Shown: piece after piece, positions 52,603 to 63,955 of the stretch | Numbering within the stretch: the stretch's first letter is position 1 | How the letters are laid out: every line of letters starts with the position of its first letter | NCBI GenBank assembly: GCA_030386875.1 | Contig: CM059575.1 | Location: forward strand, 44,794,859 to 44,858,858 | Origin: Morinoia aosen | Lineage: Eukaryota; Arthropoda; Malacostraca; Amphipoda; Talitridae | DNA length: 64,000 bases | Direction: 5' to 3' | Program-made: the position numbers and the translations under genes | The notes under the pieces: model-generated | Told to the model about the DNA's origin: nothing | The model's database searches: none | What the model saw: the letters and a program-made list of their open reading frames with translations, nothing else

Positions 52603-54047
52603 GGGGGTCATCTCAAGATTTTGACTATTTTCATTCGATTTGTTTGAAATTTGGCCAGTATATGTATTCGTTGAAAGTAAACTTTTTTTACTCCCGTAAC
52701 TTTTTCGATTTAGGCCTTATTTTTTTTAACGAAAAATTAGTTTTTTGGTACATTTTTATAGATATTCCAAAAGAAAACTCGCCATTGAGTTTTGATGCTA
52801 GAACAAAACTAAACACAGTTTTAGAATCCTTGAAGCATTTCTAACAAACGTAAAATAGAAAATTGGAACATATGAAAAAATTGTGATAAGCGATATTTTA
52901 ACATTACATCAAAACTACATTATTTTTGGGTTTTGAGCTATATAATTTTCTTTTGTCCCCCAAATTTGGAAGTTTGCTACTTTACGTTCGTTAGAAATGT
53001 TCCATGGATTCTAAAACTGTCTTTTTTCCTAGCAGAAAACTCACTGACGAGTTCTCTCTTGAATGTTGAAAGTTAGAGGTTTCTGGTATAAGCCATAAAC
53101 AAAATTTTTTGTTGAAGTGTAATATAATGGACAATTTATGTTATTGAATGTTGTTTTCGTTTTTATTTCGATAATCTCCATGCATAACTTCATATTCACC
53201 CTGTGAATTGTAATTTACTGAAAATAAAAAAATGTTGAAAAATTTGTTTGTTTTCTGAAAATTATGAAATTTTATATTTGTAGTTTGATTCTTTTGAAAT
53301 TTGACTATAAACTGTAAAGGAACACAATTTCTTTCATTCATTTTTCTCGATTCAGGCCTCAGTTTTTTTACAAAATTGTACACATTGGTTTTTTAGTTTA
53401 TTTTTATTGATATTTCAAATGAATAGAACTCATTGACTTTTTATGCTCTCCGGGGGGGTGGATGTGCTCTCCGTGGCACAGCGGTTAAGGTATCGAACTT
53501 GTATGCTGGAAGTCGCGGGTTCGTTCCCAGCGCTGGCACGGAGATTTTCCCCGTTGGGTACAAGGGAAAGCTATAGCACAATACCCCACTCGACCCAGGT
53601 GTCGGAAATGGGTACCGGCTTTACGGGGGAACCGTCATGGTGTCCTATATATAGGGTTAGTTATAAGACATTTGAAAAACCAATGCTAAGATCATATGTA
53701 TCAGGCTTGATTTGAAATAAAGCATCCCAAAGATGCCGATGTTAACCTAACCTTATGCTGGAACAAAACCAAAGACAGTTTTAGAATACTTGAAGCACGG
53801 CAAACAAAGTTACTGTTTCAAATTTTCCACTTCCCGTATTGTTTTGTTTTTATATGGGGTCGAAATGGGGTCAAAAATTCAGGATTTTTAGTCCTTTACC
53901 TCCCCCCCCTCAGGGGGGGAATCTAGTATCCGTAGCGCCGTAAAATTTTAGGACCGATTAGTTCACCACCTAAGGGACCTTTTCCAACAAAAACAAAAAA
54001 AGCTCACCGGACCGACAGGGGCCTGGCAGGGGCCTGAGATGACCCCC
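52603..54047. mobile_element. TTAA-target TIR element (piggyBac/Kolobok-like MITE)
   Basis: Perfect 13-bp terminal inverted repeats, GGGGGTCATCTCA and TGAGATGACCCCC, are flanked by TTAA at 52599-52602 and 54048-54051. TTAA duplication is used by piggyBac and Kolobok elements; these ends do not look like the piggyBac CCC-type ends I know. The interior is AT-rich and non-coding, with a segment (GAACAAAAC, ACAGTTTTAGAATNCTTGAAG) present twice in direct orientation. A SINE sits at 53448-53752. Confidence 0.85.
53448..53752 (+). mobile_element. tRNA-derived SINE, copy D
   Basis: TTATGCT at 53441-53447 and 53753-53759 is the probable target duplication. Head GTGGCACAGCGGTTAAGG and B box GGGTTCGTTCCC; body and 3' module AAAGCATCCCAAAGATGCC as in copy B. 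It is the best-preserved copy with a visible duplication. Confidence 0.88.
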
Positions 54048-54081
54048 TTAACACACACACACAATGCTGGTGTGTGTTGTA

Positions 54082-57026
54082 TGCCAAATAGGGAGTGCCA
54101 CAGGTATCCTACCTTGGATATCAAAGCGACAAGGATGGGTTGCATCCCACTGCAGAGAAGGTAGCAGCAATCCAGAATGCACCAGCTCCTACTAATGTGA
54201 CTCAGCTGAGAGCTTATTTGGGGTTGCTAAACTTCTACAGGAAATTTCTAAAATCATCTGCAACTATGTTAGAACCCCTAAATGCTTTACTGAGGGATAA
54301 ACCTCATTGGAAATAGGATGCAAGTCAGGAGAGGGCATTCCAGAAATCTAAACAAGCCCTCCTAGACTCCCAGTCCTTGATCCATTTTGACCCTAGCCTA
54401 CCTAGAGTGGTAGTGGCTGACAGTAGTGCGTATGATGTTGAAGCCCTGTTGTGTCACCTTTGTGGTGGTTCCATCTAGCTGTGCGCGCTCACCACCACAC
54501 AAACTCATAAGCGCCACCTCACAGCCACGAAGTGATCCGGCCAAACAACCGATCAGCGATGAGATTTGGCGCTGGGGTGGCGGACCAAGCCTCTACAAGC
54601 CGCGCGCACCGAGCAGCCAGGCAACACCTCGTATCACTCACGTACGCTTAGCTCAGTCTCAACTGCTTCAAAAGCGCCACCCCGAGCCGGCTAACCAGAG
54701 GCTAGCTCGGTTCAGTGCGGTCGCTACCAGCCCTATATAACGAGCTGCGCACCATGCGCAGTTCAGTTCGCACAGCTCACTCAGGGCACTCGCAAGAACC
54801 CTGATATTCACACAAGTCTTCGTCCTGCGAGCCTCGTCACTGCAACGGCTCACACAAGCCTTCCAGCGAGCCTCCTCACAGCAGCTCACACAAGACTTCT
54901 CCCTGCGACTCTCCGCGCAGTGACTCCGACATTCACTAGTCTCGGCTGCTCAGCAAGCAGTAGCCTCTCGGCCTCCATCGCCACCTCGACGGCACCGCTA
55001 CGCCACGGCACGCACAACGCGACTTACCGACAACCGTCGGTCCTCCAAGTCGTCCTTGTGTACTATACTACCTGCCTGTAAACATTTACCTCATGTGCCA
55101 TACTGTCGGCGATCTTCTCAATAATACGGCCTTTATTCCAGTTGTGTATTCCTTCTCCTGTCGGGTTCGTTTGCACCTCAGGCACTCACTTCGGGCATAG
55201 ATACCACAAAGTCTAAAGATATTTACATAGTCTGCCCGGAGTGTAAAGCAGCCTGAGGGAGAACACTACACCTTATTGATGGAAATGAACGCCCCGCCTA
55301 TTTTGCCTCCCGAACTCTAACAGCAACAGAGCGTAACTACTTCCAGACTGAGAAAGAAGCCCTGGCTATGGTTTTCGCACTCCGAAAATTCCATTGCTAC
55401 CGGTGGGGACAGGACTTCACAGTGATCAACGACCACAAACCTTTACTAGGACTATTTGATCCGGGTAGAAGCATCCCTCCGATGGCATCCGGGCGCATTC
55501 GAAAGTGGGCTCTATTGCTGCAATCCTACAAGTTCACCTTGCGTTACCGGTCGGGCGTACTGTTGGGCACAGCTGATGCTCTCAGTCATCTACTCATTAC
55601 AACTCCCGAGGAAACCACGTCCAACCAGCGGAAGGACGTCCAGTAAACTTTTTTGAGTCAGCTCCGGTCATCAGCACCCACATTCGCGACGGCACCCTAA
55701 GGGACCCAGTACCGTCAAAAGTATGCAAATACTGCCTGGTAGGCTGGCCTTCGACAGTAATCGGGGACCCCGATCTTGCCCCGTACACTAGGAGGAGAGA
55801 CGAATGTCCTCACAGAATTGTTGTGTGCTCTGGGGAGCAAGAGTTTTTATACCCCAAGCCCTCAGACAAGCTATTGTGGAGGAACTCCACTCTGGCCATG
55901 CAGGATCGTCCAGGATGAAGGAACTAGCTCGCAGTTATGTTTGGAGACCAAACTTGGACAAAGACCTAAAAGAAACGACTAAATCTTGCAGCGAGGGCCT
56001 GAACACCCGAGCAGCATCGACAAAAGTTGGCCTCAATCCGTTGGAATGGCTGACGAAGCCTTGGCATCGCATACACATTGACTATGCAGGCTCAATGGAT
56101 GGAAAATACAATCTATATAGTGATCGTGGATGCACACTATAAGTGAGTTAAAATTTTTCCCACAACTACTACAACCTCGAGTGAAACGATTTCGTGCCTG
56201 AAACGCACTTTTACAACGTTTGGATTTCCAGTAACCATTGTTTCAGAAAACGTAACGAGTTTCACATCGGCTGAATCCCAAGAGTTTGTGAAGGCATGTG
56301 ACAAGCGACATATTACGAGCGCACCATACCACCATTCAACTAATAGCGTGGCAGAGCGTATAGTACAAACGTTCAAAAAGAATATACGGAAGTCCACTAA
56401 ACCCCTACGCCTAGCACTGGACAGGTTCCCGTTCAACTATCGGTTGACACCCCCGCACGACAATAGGTGTTACGCCCGCCGAACTACTGTTAGGTAGGAA
56501 AGTTAGCTCTCGTCTTGATCTACTGTGACCGTAGGAAGCGATCTCGTCTAAAGTTGCTCAACGCCAGGACGCTTAGAAGAGATACCGTCCAGGGTTTCAC
56601 ACGATTGACATCTCGCTGGAGTCACTCGTGATGGTCCGTCAACACACAACGGGTTCCCTGAAATGGAGCCCTACTACCACAGTTGAGAAAACAGGTCCGT
56701 TATCCCACAATTGCCAACTGCAGGGAGGCGAGGTCGTGCGTCGACACCAGGACCAAGGTAATACCTGCTCGAACACCATCCACGAACCTGTTGAAGAAAC
56801 CGTGTAGGTTCCACAACATGCTCGACATCCATACCCGACACCTCCAACTAGTGAGCCTGACCCAAAGACACCTTAAAACTCGATTCCCATCCGGGAGATA
56901 AGGACGCACGAGCCTTCAAGTGCTAGCATCTCGCGCAGGTCGAACCGAGCTTGAAAACCTGTTGTGATAATGAATCTTTAGGGTTACTAGATACGACAGG
57001 GGATAGGGTTACAAGGGGGGGGGGGG
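54082..57026 (+). pseudogene. Decayed gypsy A pol (RT end, RNase H, integrase)
   Basis: Recognisable pieces: VSYLGYQSDKDGLHPTAEK, AYLGLLNFYRKFLKSSATM (54095-54315, stop TAG at the KPHWK- site), FALRKFHCYRWGQDFTVIND (after the solo LTR), LVFIPQ..-like integrase finger sequence near 55860, and KACDKRHITSAPYHHSTNS near 56300. Numerous stops and frameshifts (for example 54314, 55644, 56142) show long decay. Catalytic residues are partly altered (SENVTSFTS for SDNATCFTS). Confidence 0.85.
54461..55270 (+). mobile_element. Solo LTR of family C, copy 2
   Basis: 810 bp, TGTGGTGGTTCCATC to GAGAACACTACA, flanked by CCTT (54457-54460 and 55271-55274); gypsy A has one CCTT there. It shares the 3' part with copy 1 (CTGTCGGCGATCTTC, TTATTCCAGTTGTGT, GCCCGGAGTGTAAAGCAGCC) and has a TATA box near 54733. 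Its upstream part differs and lacks the triple repeat. Confidence 0.88.
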
Positions 57027-57783
57027 GTAATATAGTGTAAAATGTAAGTTACTAGTTAGAGACATCTAATGGCAACACTACGGGTCGTCTGCACCCGCAT
57101 GACGAGCATGAGCTGCATCAGTACCTATTGAGGTCATGACGCGTCAACAAGTGCATGGCGGTCAAGCGTGTCCTAGGCTAAAATTAGATTAACTTTGATT
57201 AGTCGTTGTTTTTAGCCTCCCTACCCGCAGCAACAACTGCGATCCAAAAAGAGGAAGGAGGAAGGCACCATTTAGTATGGAGTTAAGGAAACGCGGAATC
57301 TAAGCAGAAAGGGCATAGAAACAGTAAATTGGGAAAGAAGATTATGAAACAAGATCAAAGTTGAAAAAAGTAAGGGGCAGGTGCTGAAAAACAGGACAGC
57401 AGTGAACCGAAAATAGGTGGTCCTTACATAACAAAAACATTTCAGTTCAACAAAAAGTAGGCCTACCTAACTCTCAGCTCGGGCACTCACATTGTCCCCC
57501 TGGGAGTCCTAGGCTAAGATGGCTAATCCTACCTAATTTTAAGACTACCATTTCTATCTCTCACCCTGTCCATATTTACTGTGTGTGTTTCGAATATTCC
57601 TTCTTCCTATTTCCTCTATATATTAGCTTAAACCCATATTTAGGGCTGCTAGCAAGAAGAAGGATATTTTAGAGTTAGTGAACTATTGATTTATGTGTGT
57701 CATTGCTACACATCTTTATGCTATGTGCCATTGTCTATTGATGTCCAATACTCGAATTGATATGCTCATTGGATAGGCTATTT
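57027..57783 (+). repeat. Diverged gypsy A 3' LTR, interrupted
   Basis: It starts GTAATATAGTGTAA after a G-rich tract, at the position expected for the 3' LTR. GTTAGTGAACTA, GTGTCATTGC and CATTGTCTATTG align with the A LTR. Without the inserted retroposon (325 bp plus 11-bp duplication) its length is ~420 bp, close to 411. The right end is approximate. Confidence 0.65.
57182..57506 (-). mobile_element. Short retroposon with 11-bp target duplication
   Basis: TCCTAGGCTAA occurs at 57171-57181 and 57507-57517. On the minus strand the body reads GAGAGTTAGGTAGGCC, TTTCGGTTCACTGCTGTCC, CCATACTAAATGGTGCCTTC and GGTAGGGAGGCTAAA, with a short TAATCTAAT-type tail. It matches 61403-61762. There is no tRNA-like head, so it is a SINE of other origin or a LINE 3' end. 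Confidence 0.85.
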
Positions 57784-57799
57784 AAGTTGGCACTTTTAA

Positions 57800-58430
57800 T
57801 ATTTCTGCTAGGCTAGTGTTAGGCAACGCAAGGGGTTTCGACTCTAATCTGTTATAGTTACCCATATTCTTAAGTATTTTCTTTGCGTTCAGTTCCCTGT
57901 ACGGGGCCTAAGTCTGTTCTTCAGCGCCGATAAAGCGCCTCTGTAAATACTTTATTGAAATCTTAAGTTTCATTGTATTGTATTTCATTACTCGAACATT
58001 ACATTGATTATATATGAATGGCACAGATGTTATAAAAGTAATTTTGCATGTTGTATCGTGTAATGCAGAAACTCTTGTCTATGTACTGTTGCGAAATACT
58101 TCGGAAAGTCAATTTTGGGAAATAATTTACTCGGGAAAATACTTCACTTTCGGGAAATACACTTGTGTTTGATGGGGCATTGGAATCTGTTGTGTATCGG
58201 GTGTCGTCAAGGGTCGGCAGTTTGGGCAGCGCTCTCAAGAGCTTGTAACAGGACGGCATTCATCAACGTCACGCGGCGGTCGGCTCTTCGTCCAAACTTG
58301 CTGAGGCTCAGACATCCAAAAACACAAACACACACAGGCAACACAACACACGCACACAAACACAAGATCCTATAACACAAATCAGCGATAGTCCAAGAGG
58401 GGAACCAGCGACGGCCTACAAGGAGGCGTG
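57800..58430. other. Unassigned, possible LINE 3' remnant
   Basis: AAAGCGCCTCTGTAAATACT followed by TTTATTGAAATC and CATTGTATTGTATTTCATT could be the 3' end of an old LINE with an ATTGT tail. A CA-rich stretch lies at 58318-58370. No gene seen. Confidence 0.35.
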
Positions 58431-58434
58431 GCAC

Positions 58435-58610
58435 ACAGCGAGCATTCCGTCGCCAGCCAATCATGACCTTGAAATAACGTGGTCATCGAAGCTGTGCACC
58501 TTACAGACCAATTGGGTTGGCGGACGGTAAGCGAGCACCAGCACATAGCCAATTGAAACTCAAAAGTCAGGAGAACGAAGAAAAGCACCAATCAGGAGAG
58601 AAGAAATGGC
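58435..58610. promoter_or_regulatory. Cluster of CCAAT boxes
   Basis: AGCCAATCATG (~58455), GACCAATTGGG (~58505), AGCCAATTGAA (~58549) and CACCAATCAGG (~58588) lie within 150 bp of GC-richer DNA. CCAAT clusters occur in promoters and LTRs. The open frame that follows (58606-58803) has no recognisable domain, so any promoter role is speculative. Confidence 0.3.
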
Positions 58611-60110
58611 TCTGAAACGGCGAAGGATCAAGACTTTTCGAGAAAGAATGAAGCGACGCGGATATAAAGAATTCACGACAATAATCGGAGAGGATTCTAG
58701 TCTCAGTAACGCCAAAAGAGACATGACGATCTTGGGAGTGCAAGTGCCGGGAGTTCTCGGCAAAATGCCGACATTTCCCGGGATAGTGTTAATTCAAGAT
58801 TGACTTCATACAAAAAATCAATGCCGATGTTTAACTCCTTCAATAACGACAAGATTGTGCAACAAACACCCGCTCGAAGTGTATGCTAATAATCTCTACG
58901 AAAGCTCAAGGAGACTGCGAGCGTATCGTCGAAGCGTTAACCGGCAACGAACACCTGCTCAAAGAATTACGGCCTGAGCACATCAACAATTCAACGTGAA
59001 GAGGAAACCCATGGAGAACCTCTATGTCAATCATAGGCGCACAAACAGCCGCAGCATTAACATTTGGAGTCACACGTTCACCAACAATGCGGAGGGAAAC
59101 AAGAAAAGATCTACAGTTATCCAGCCCTTCAACGCTACCAAGACTCTGATGTGCGAAGCATGGACGTGCGATGAATGGAAGGCAGCAGCGCCTGTCCGAC
59201 GGAACATGAGATCACCGCCGCCGCGATAGAACTCTGAGAATTCTGTTGAGAATCCCGCGAAATTGGAAGAAGTCGGCACCGAACATTCAGCGATCGCGCA
59301 TCACAGAAAAGTTGAAATTTTGCCTTATAGAGATCATTGAAACAGTGCTTTAAAGTGCAAAACTTGGAAATCAAAGTGGCACATTGAACCGTGCATTCAA
59401 ATTGGCGCGCTGTGTAATGAAGTTTGTGTCTGGTGTTAACTCAAGATGAGGCGATGTGTTCACGTTTTTTTGGATACCTTGTTGTGAGTCAAGGGTGACC
59501 GGCATGTTTGTCATCATTGTTCTGTGCTTTGTGTTGCGTAGGGATGGCTATGATTTTTGTGCATTTTATGAATCTTTGTCAGCTCTTGAGTATTGATAAT
59601 AGATATTCTCGGGAGCATTACATCTTCAAAGTGCCATGTCGTGGTGAATTTTATGTTGGTTAATGTCATGAGAATCTTGCAATATTGCACTGGTGCGCAT
59701 GTCATTACTTCGTTCAAATGCTTCCCTGTGCCTTTATCCACGTGTTTATTAAAATAAAACCCATTTTAATCTTTCAAGGTTTGTTATTCTCCCCATATTT
59801 GTCGCTAGGTATTCGTGAAGTACACATCAAGTAAACACTGTTGATTTCCAACCCTTTCTGTCCCATTCTCTCACTGTGAATTTCATATCTTTATTTTTCT
59901 TTCCTCTGACTGTCGGGGGTTTCAATTCCCCCTACGTTACGTGCTTAACCAGCATCGTTTCGTGACAGTACGCTGTTTTCGCAAAAAGTAAATAAATCAT
60001 GTTCTTTGCTGAAATGTATCTGTGTTTTTGAGAAGCACTGCAAGGAGACTCTGCAATAAACAATTCACATCCTGAGGTCGAAAGAGTTTTCCTTTCTCCT
60101 TTTCGATACA
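58611..60110. other. Unassigned DNA
   Basis: Several short frames occur but none has a domain I recognise. TTTATTAAAATAAAACCC near 59748 could be a polyadenylation signal. The stretch may be part of an unrecognised LTR element or untranslated host sequence. Confidence 0.35.
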
Positions 60111-60209
60111 GGCCTAAGTCTAATATGACATCTCGCGCCTAAGAAGGGGCTTAAGGAACCACCTCGGGAGGACAAACTATTCCGCATAGTTTATCGTAAA
60201 GGAAGACTC

Positions 60210-60470
60210 TCTCGCAGTTCGGCACAGACAGAAATTACTTCTGTTGCCCTAACGGACTGATAACGGCGCAGACAGTCGCTCGTCTTCCTAACGGTACCGC
60301 CGTAGTTCGGCACAAACAGAATTTACTTCTGTTGCCCTGGCGGACTAAAAACGGCGTAGGCGGTACCCACACAACCCTCTCTCTAACGGTACCGCCGTAG
60401 TTCGGCACAAACAGAAATTACTTCTGTTGCCCTAGCGGACTAATTACGGCGTAGGCGGTAGCCCCACGAA
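60210..60470. repeat. Three tandem ~90-bp GC-rich units with internal dyads
   Basis: GTTCGGCACA(A/G)ACAGAA followed by TTACTTCTGTTGCCCT and CGGACT recurs starting near 60216, 60305 and 60400. In the second and third units GGTACCGCCGTAG at one side and CGGCGTAGGCGGTA at the other are inverted, so each can form a stem. The ACAGAAATTACTTCTGTTG string is itself a small hairpin. Confidence 0.85.
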
Positions 60471-61256
60471 CCTCAGGAAGGGCAGCTGCGCAGAAAAGAT
60501 AGCGCCTCGAAAAAAGGAAGCCGCACAGAAGACAGTCCCTTTTCCACGAACCCTCACGTCGACCGCACGACGGTATCGACAGCTTGGCAGAAAATTTTAC
60601 AGATAGGTGCCAAATCATACTCCTGATAGGTTGGTAGCTACAGCTTTTGTCTAGAATAGCTTGAGCTGTGTTCACACTGCACACGCAAATCATTAATGTA
60701 TGCATTTACAATTACTTAAGAGTTGAATGTAGGATCGCGTGATTCAATAAAAAGCCAAAAATACCATGCAACCCAGTAAAACCTAATAAAACCCAGGCGG
60801 GCTGCTTGTTTTTAAAATCTGGGTTTTTTCCAACCCTAATTTCAGTAACAATGGAAGGATAGATGTTAAAACACCGTGTGACAGCACCACACAAAAATGT
60901 GGTGAGGCAGTGACGCAACCCGTTGTTTTTTGTGTCATTTTACCATTACGCATCACGATGCCGTCCCAACAATTGCGAAACGATTTTTAGACAGGTCAAA
61001 AACTTACACACTGCAGATCGTCGATGAAAAGCCCCTAGGGTACGCTCTGACTGTTGGAACACCGACAAATAGGAAAGGATCAGGCCAATGCTGCTACATA
61101 GCTCGGGCTCACGTCAATTTGCTCAGCGGCACTTGGCTTTTTCTATTGGGTGTGAATCTGACATAATATTTTAAAACTGGAGAACACTTTCACCCCATAT
61201 TAAATCGAATCTGTGCGGCGATTGATTGAAATGAGACAGGAAAAGCGTAAAAAAGT

Positions 61257-62659
61257 GGTCAATATTCGGTTTAATGTACTCAACAATATTGGAATTTGGT
61301 CATTATATTTAGGTAATACGACACGTTTTAAGACGTTTTACGTGAATGACATTTTGTTCGCAAATCCTTACTTTTTGAGACATAGCATTAATGACGTTCA
61401 GGCCCCTCAGGGGGATACAAATATTGCATCTATGGGAATTAGCGCTCCCAGGGGGACGATGTGAGGGCCCGAGCTGAGAGTTAGGTAGGCCTTCTTTTTG
61501 TTGAAATAAAGTGTTTTTGTTAGTTTAAGAACCACCTTTTTTCGGTTCACTGCTGTCCTGTTTTTTCAGCACCTACTACTTTCTTCTTCAACTTTGATCT
61601 TGTTTCATGAACTTCTTTCTTATCTTACTGCTTCTATGCCCTTTCTGCATAGATTCCGCATTCCCTTACCTCCATACTAAATGGTGCCTTCTTCCTTCCT
61701 CTCTTTGGATTGCCTTTGTTGCGGATAGGGAGGCTTAAACTAACGAATAATCTAATCTAATCTAATGACGTTCAGGTAATAATATTATATAGTCGCTCTC
61801 GTCGTGGCTGCATTGTTGGAACACGCACCTATGTTGGCGCGAAACCCTCAGTCTCGATAGCTCTAAGTTGTGTTGGGTTAGGTTAAGTTCAGTTTCGTTA
61901 GCTTACGATATGTTACATTACTTTATTTAATTCATTTAATCTAACCTCACTTATCGTAACGTCAATACCGTTACGGATGTATATACGACGTCACTATAAC
62001 TTCAAATTTCAATACAGGTAACTCGATTTATCCACATCTCGATTCGTTCCTCTCTCGAGTTATTTAGTTTTATTTGCCTCCGTTAGTCCGCGCCATCTCG
62101 ATTCATCCACCCTTCGCATTCGTCGTTTATTCTGCAACATTCCTTGTGAGAAAAAATCAAAAAGACATTTTGTAAACAAAGGCTGTATTTCATCTGTTAA
62201 TCTCTTCAATGTGTGTTGGTTCGATATATGGGTCAATATGGCAACTCCTATGAGTTCAAGTAAAAAAGTTGACGTACCAATGAAAATAAAAACCAAAAAA
62301 ATCAGAAACAAAAACTATAAACAAGAGCATTAAACAACTTATTTATATCAACTTTTTTCGTTATATTTTCTTTTTTACTGTAAGGATGCTACGATAATTA
62401 TTCGTATGCAGCATTAAGTTTTCCCTATAAGAAAAGGTTCACTTTTTCTTTCAAGCCAAATGCGGTACCTCGATTTATCCACCATCTCTATTTACCCAGT
62501 CCCATCGCAGGAAATGAATCGAGAGTTCCCTGTATCTCGAGAAGTAAGCGTTTGCGAGCAAAATGTCACTGAGGAAAAACGTCTTAAAATGTCTAAATTT
62601 AACGAAGTACGGTAACAGAAATTAAATTATTGTTGAGTACAATAAACCGAGTGTCGACC
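61257..62659. mobile_element. Fold-back (MULE-like) element, copy 2
   Basis: Left terminus GGTCAATATTCGGTTTAATG, right terminus inverted (CCGAGTGTCGACC). The arms are followed for ~130 bp (TGTACTCAACAATA, TTTTAAGACGTTTT, GTGAATGACATTTTG shared). AAAAAAGT at 61249-61256 and 62660-62667 flanks it. The 1.1-kb interior is AT-rich with no frame of note and carries a retroposon at 61403-61762. Confidence 0.82.
61403..61762 (+). mobile_element. Short retroposon with 14-bp target duplication
   Basis: TAATGACGTTCAGG at 61389-61402 and 61763-61776 is an exact duplication. The body contains GCGCTCCCAGGGGGACGA, GAGAGTTAGGTAGGCC, TTTCGGTTCACTGCTGTCC and CCATACTAAATGGTGCCTTC, and ends GGGAGGCTTAAAC with a TCTAA repeat tail. 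No coding capacity. It is the most complete copy of this family here. Confidence 0.9.
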
Positions 62660-62872
62660 AAAAAAGTTTGCGGCGCAGAAGCTATGTTTTAAGAGGTAAA
62701 AGATTCGCTAATTTTTATGTGAGATGAAGTTGTTGCGTTGTAATGAAAAAATTAACGAACAAATTGACGGTACCAGACCGCATCTGGTTCCAGACTACTC
62801 TACGAACGGTCATTGAAAGCTGAGCGGAAAACTGGAGTGACGAAAAATTTTCCAAAGACCGGATCATAAAAT

Positions 62873-63413
62873 GGTCTATATGTATTTTAATGTGCTCACG
62901 GAAATTAAAAATTCCTTTACAAAGAATCACTAAAGGAACACATTTAAAAACGTTTTACATGAATGACATTCTTCTCCTCGATGCGTAATTTTCGAATTTT
63001 TCAATTTTGAAGTTATAGGAACGTCGTATATAAAAGTAAAAGAACGGACATGTATATATGCTGTAATACAGTATTGACGTAACGATGGGTGAGGTTAGGC
63101 TATGTAATGTTAGGTTAGTTAAATAAACTAACCTAAAACAACATATATCAAAAAAATCAAACCGACCCTGTATTCTCCCGCCAAAAAGTGGACGTGTCCC
63201 GCCAGAAAAGTGGGCGTGACCCAACAGTGCGGCGACTAAGCAACTGACTAGATAATGTTATTCCTATCTGAACGTAATTATTGTTGTATCTCGAAGATAA
63301 CGCATCAGCGAGCAGAATGGCATTCATGTAAAACGTTTTTAAACGTATTCCTTTAGGGATTCTTTGTGACAGAACTTTTAATATCCGTGAGAGCATTAAA
63401 ATGCATATTGACC
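62873..63413. mobile_element. Fold-back (MULE-like) element, copy 3
   Basis: Left GGTCTATATGTATTTTAATG, right inverted (CATTAAAATGCATATTGACC). Arms of ~130 bp share AAACGTTTTACATGAATG and a GATGCGTAAT/GATGCGTTAT core with copy 1. Flanks CATAAAATG-like and CTTAAAATG suggest an altered ~9-bp duplication. The interior is non-coding. Confidence 0.75.
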
Positions 63414-63734
63414 CTTAAAATGAAACGAAATGCAAAAGAAATTTGGTTCCTACAATATAAAGCAACACAACTTCCGTGACTGTGTTTCCTACCTTACATT
63501 TCCCAGTTTGGAGATGTGCCTCTGCCTCCGCGTTCCCCAAACCTAAAAACGAGCAATTCTCTCTTCTGCTGTTGCTTCCAGCCTTGCGTTTACGAGGATA
63601 AAGCATATAAGGGATTGGAAAGTACGATTCTTCGCGAAGCCAACTGATTGGCGAGCATGCGTGTGAAAAAGTGTGGGAGAACTTTAAAGGCAGAGTGCAA
63701 AACTGCATTGACAGTCATCATTAAGGATGAGACA

Positions 63735-63955
63735 ATATGCAGCATAAAATATGCTGCATATTTGCTAATTTTTGTAGCGCATATGCAGCATAAAATATGA
63801 GAGCATGAGAGCTAGAAGTATGCTGGTAAAACCATAAAATATGCAAAAACACTCGATGCACATATGCCACACTATATGCATAAATGTGGAAGCGCATATT
63901 ATATACTAAGCAAAAATATGCATGTATATTTATACATATATGCTTCACTAAAACA
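63735..63955. repeat. ATATGC/GCATAT-rich tract
   Basis: ATATGC or its complement occurs many times in ~220 bp, including AAATATGCTGCATATTTG and GCATATGCAGCATAAAATAT. Dense subterminal repeats of one hexamer are common in hAT-like DNA transposons. The window ends soon after, so an element end cannot be tested. Confidence 0.6.

Larger units (their letters stand above)
54082..57783 (+). mobile_element. Second gypsy A copy: 5'-truncated, decayed
   Basis: From ATGCCAAATAGGGAGTGCC it follows gypsy A from its RT domain (27490 onward) through RNase H, integrase and the 3' LTR. It is interrupted by a solo C LTR (54461-55270) and by a retroposon in the LTR. It is much more diverged than the intact copy. 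The 5' half (gag, protease, most of RT) is absent; a CA repeat adjoins the truncation. Confidence 0.88.

Noticed and set aside
58318-58370. CA-rich stretch as a regulatory element
   Set aside because: Looks like a simple CACAAACACA microsatellite.
58606-58803. Open frame of 65 codons (MALKRRRIKTFRERM..) downstream of a CCAAT cluster
   Set aside because: No recognisable domain and ends within unassigned DNA; too short to separate from chance in this composition.
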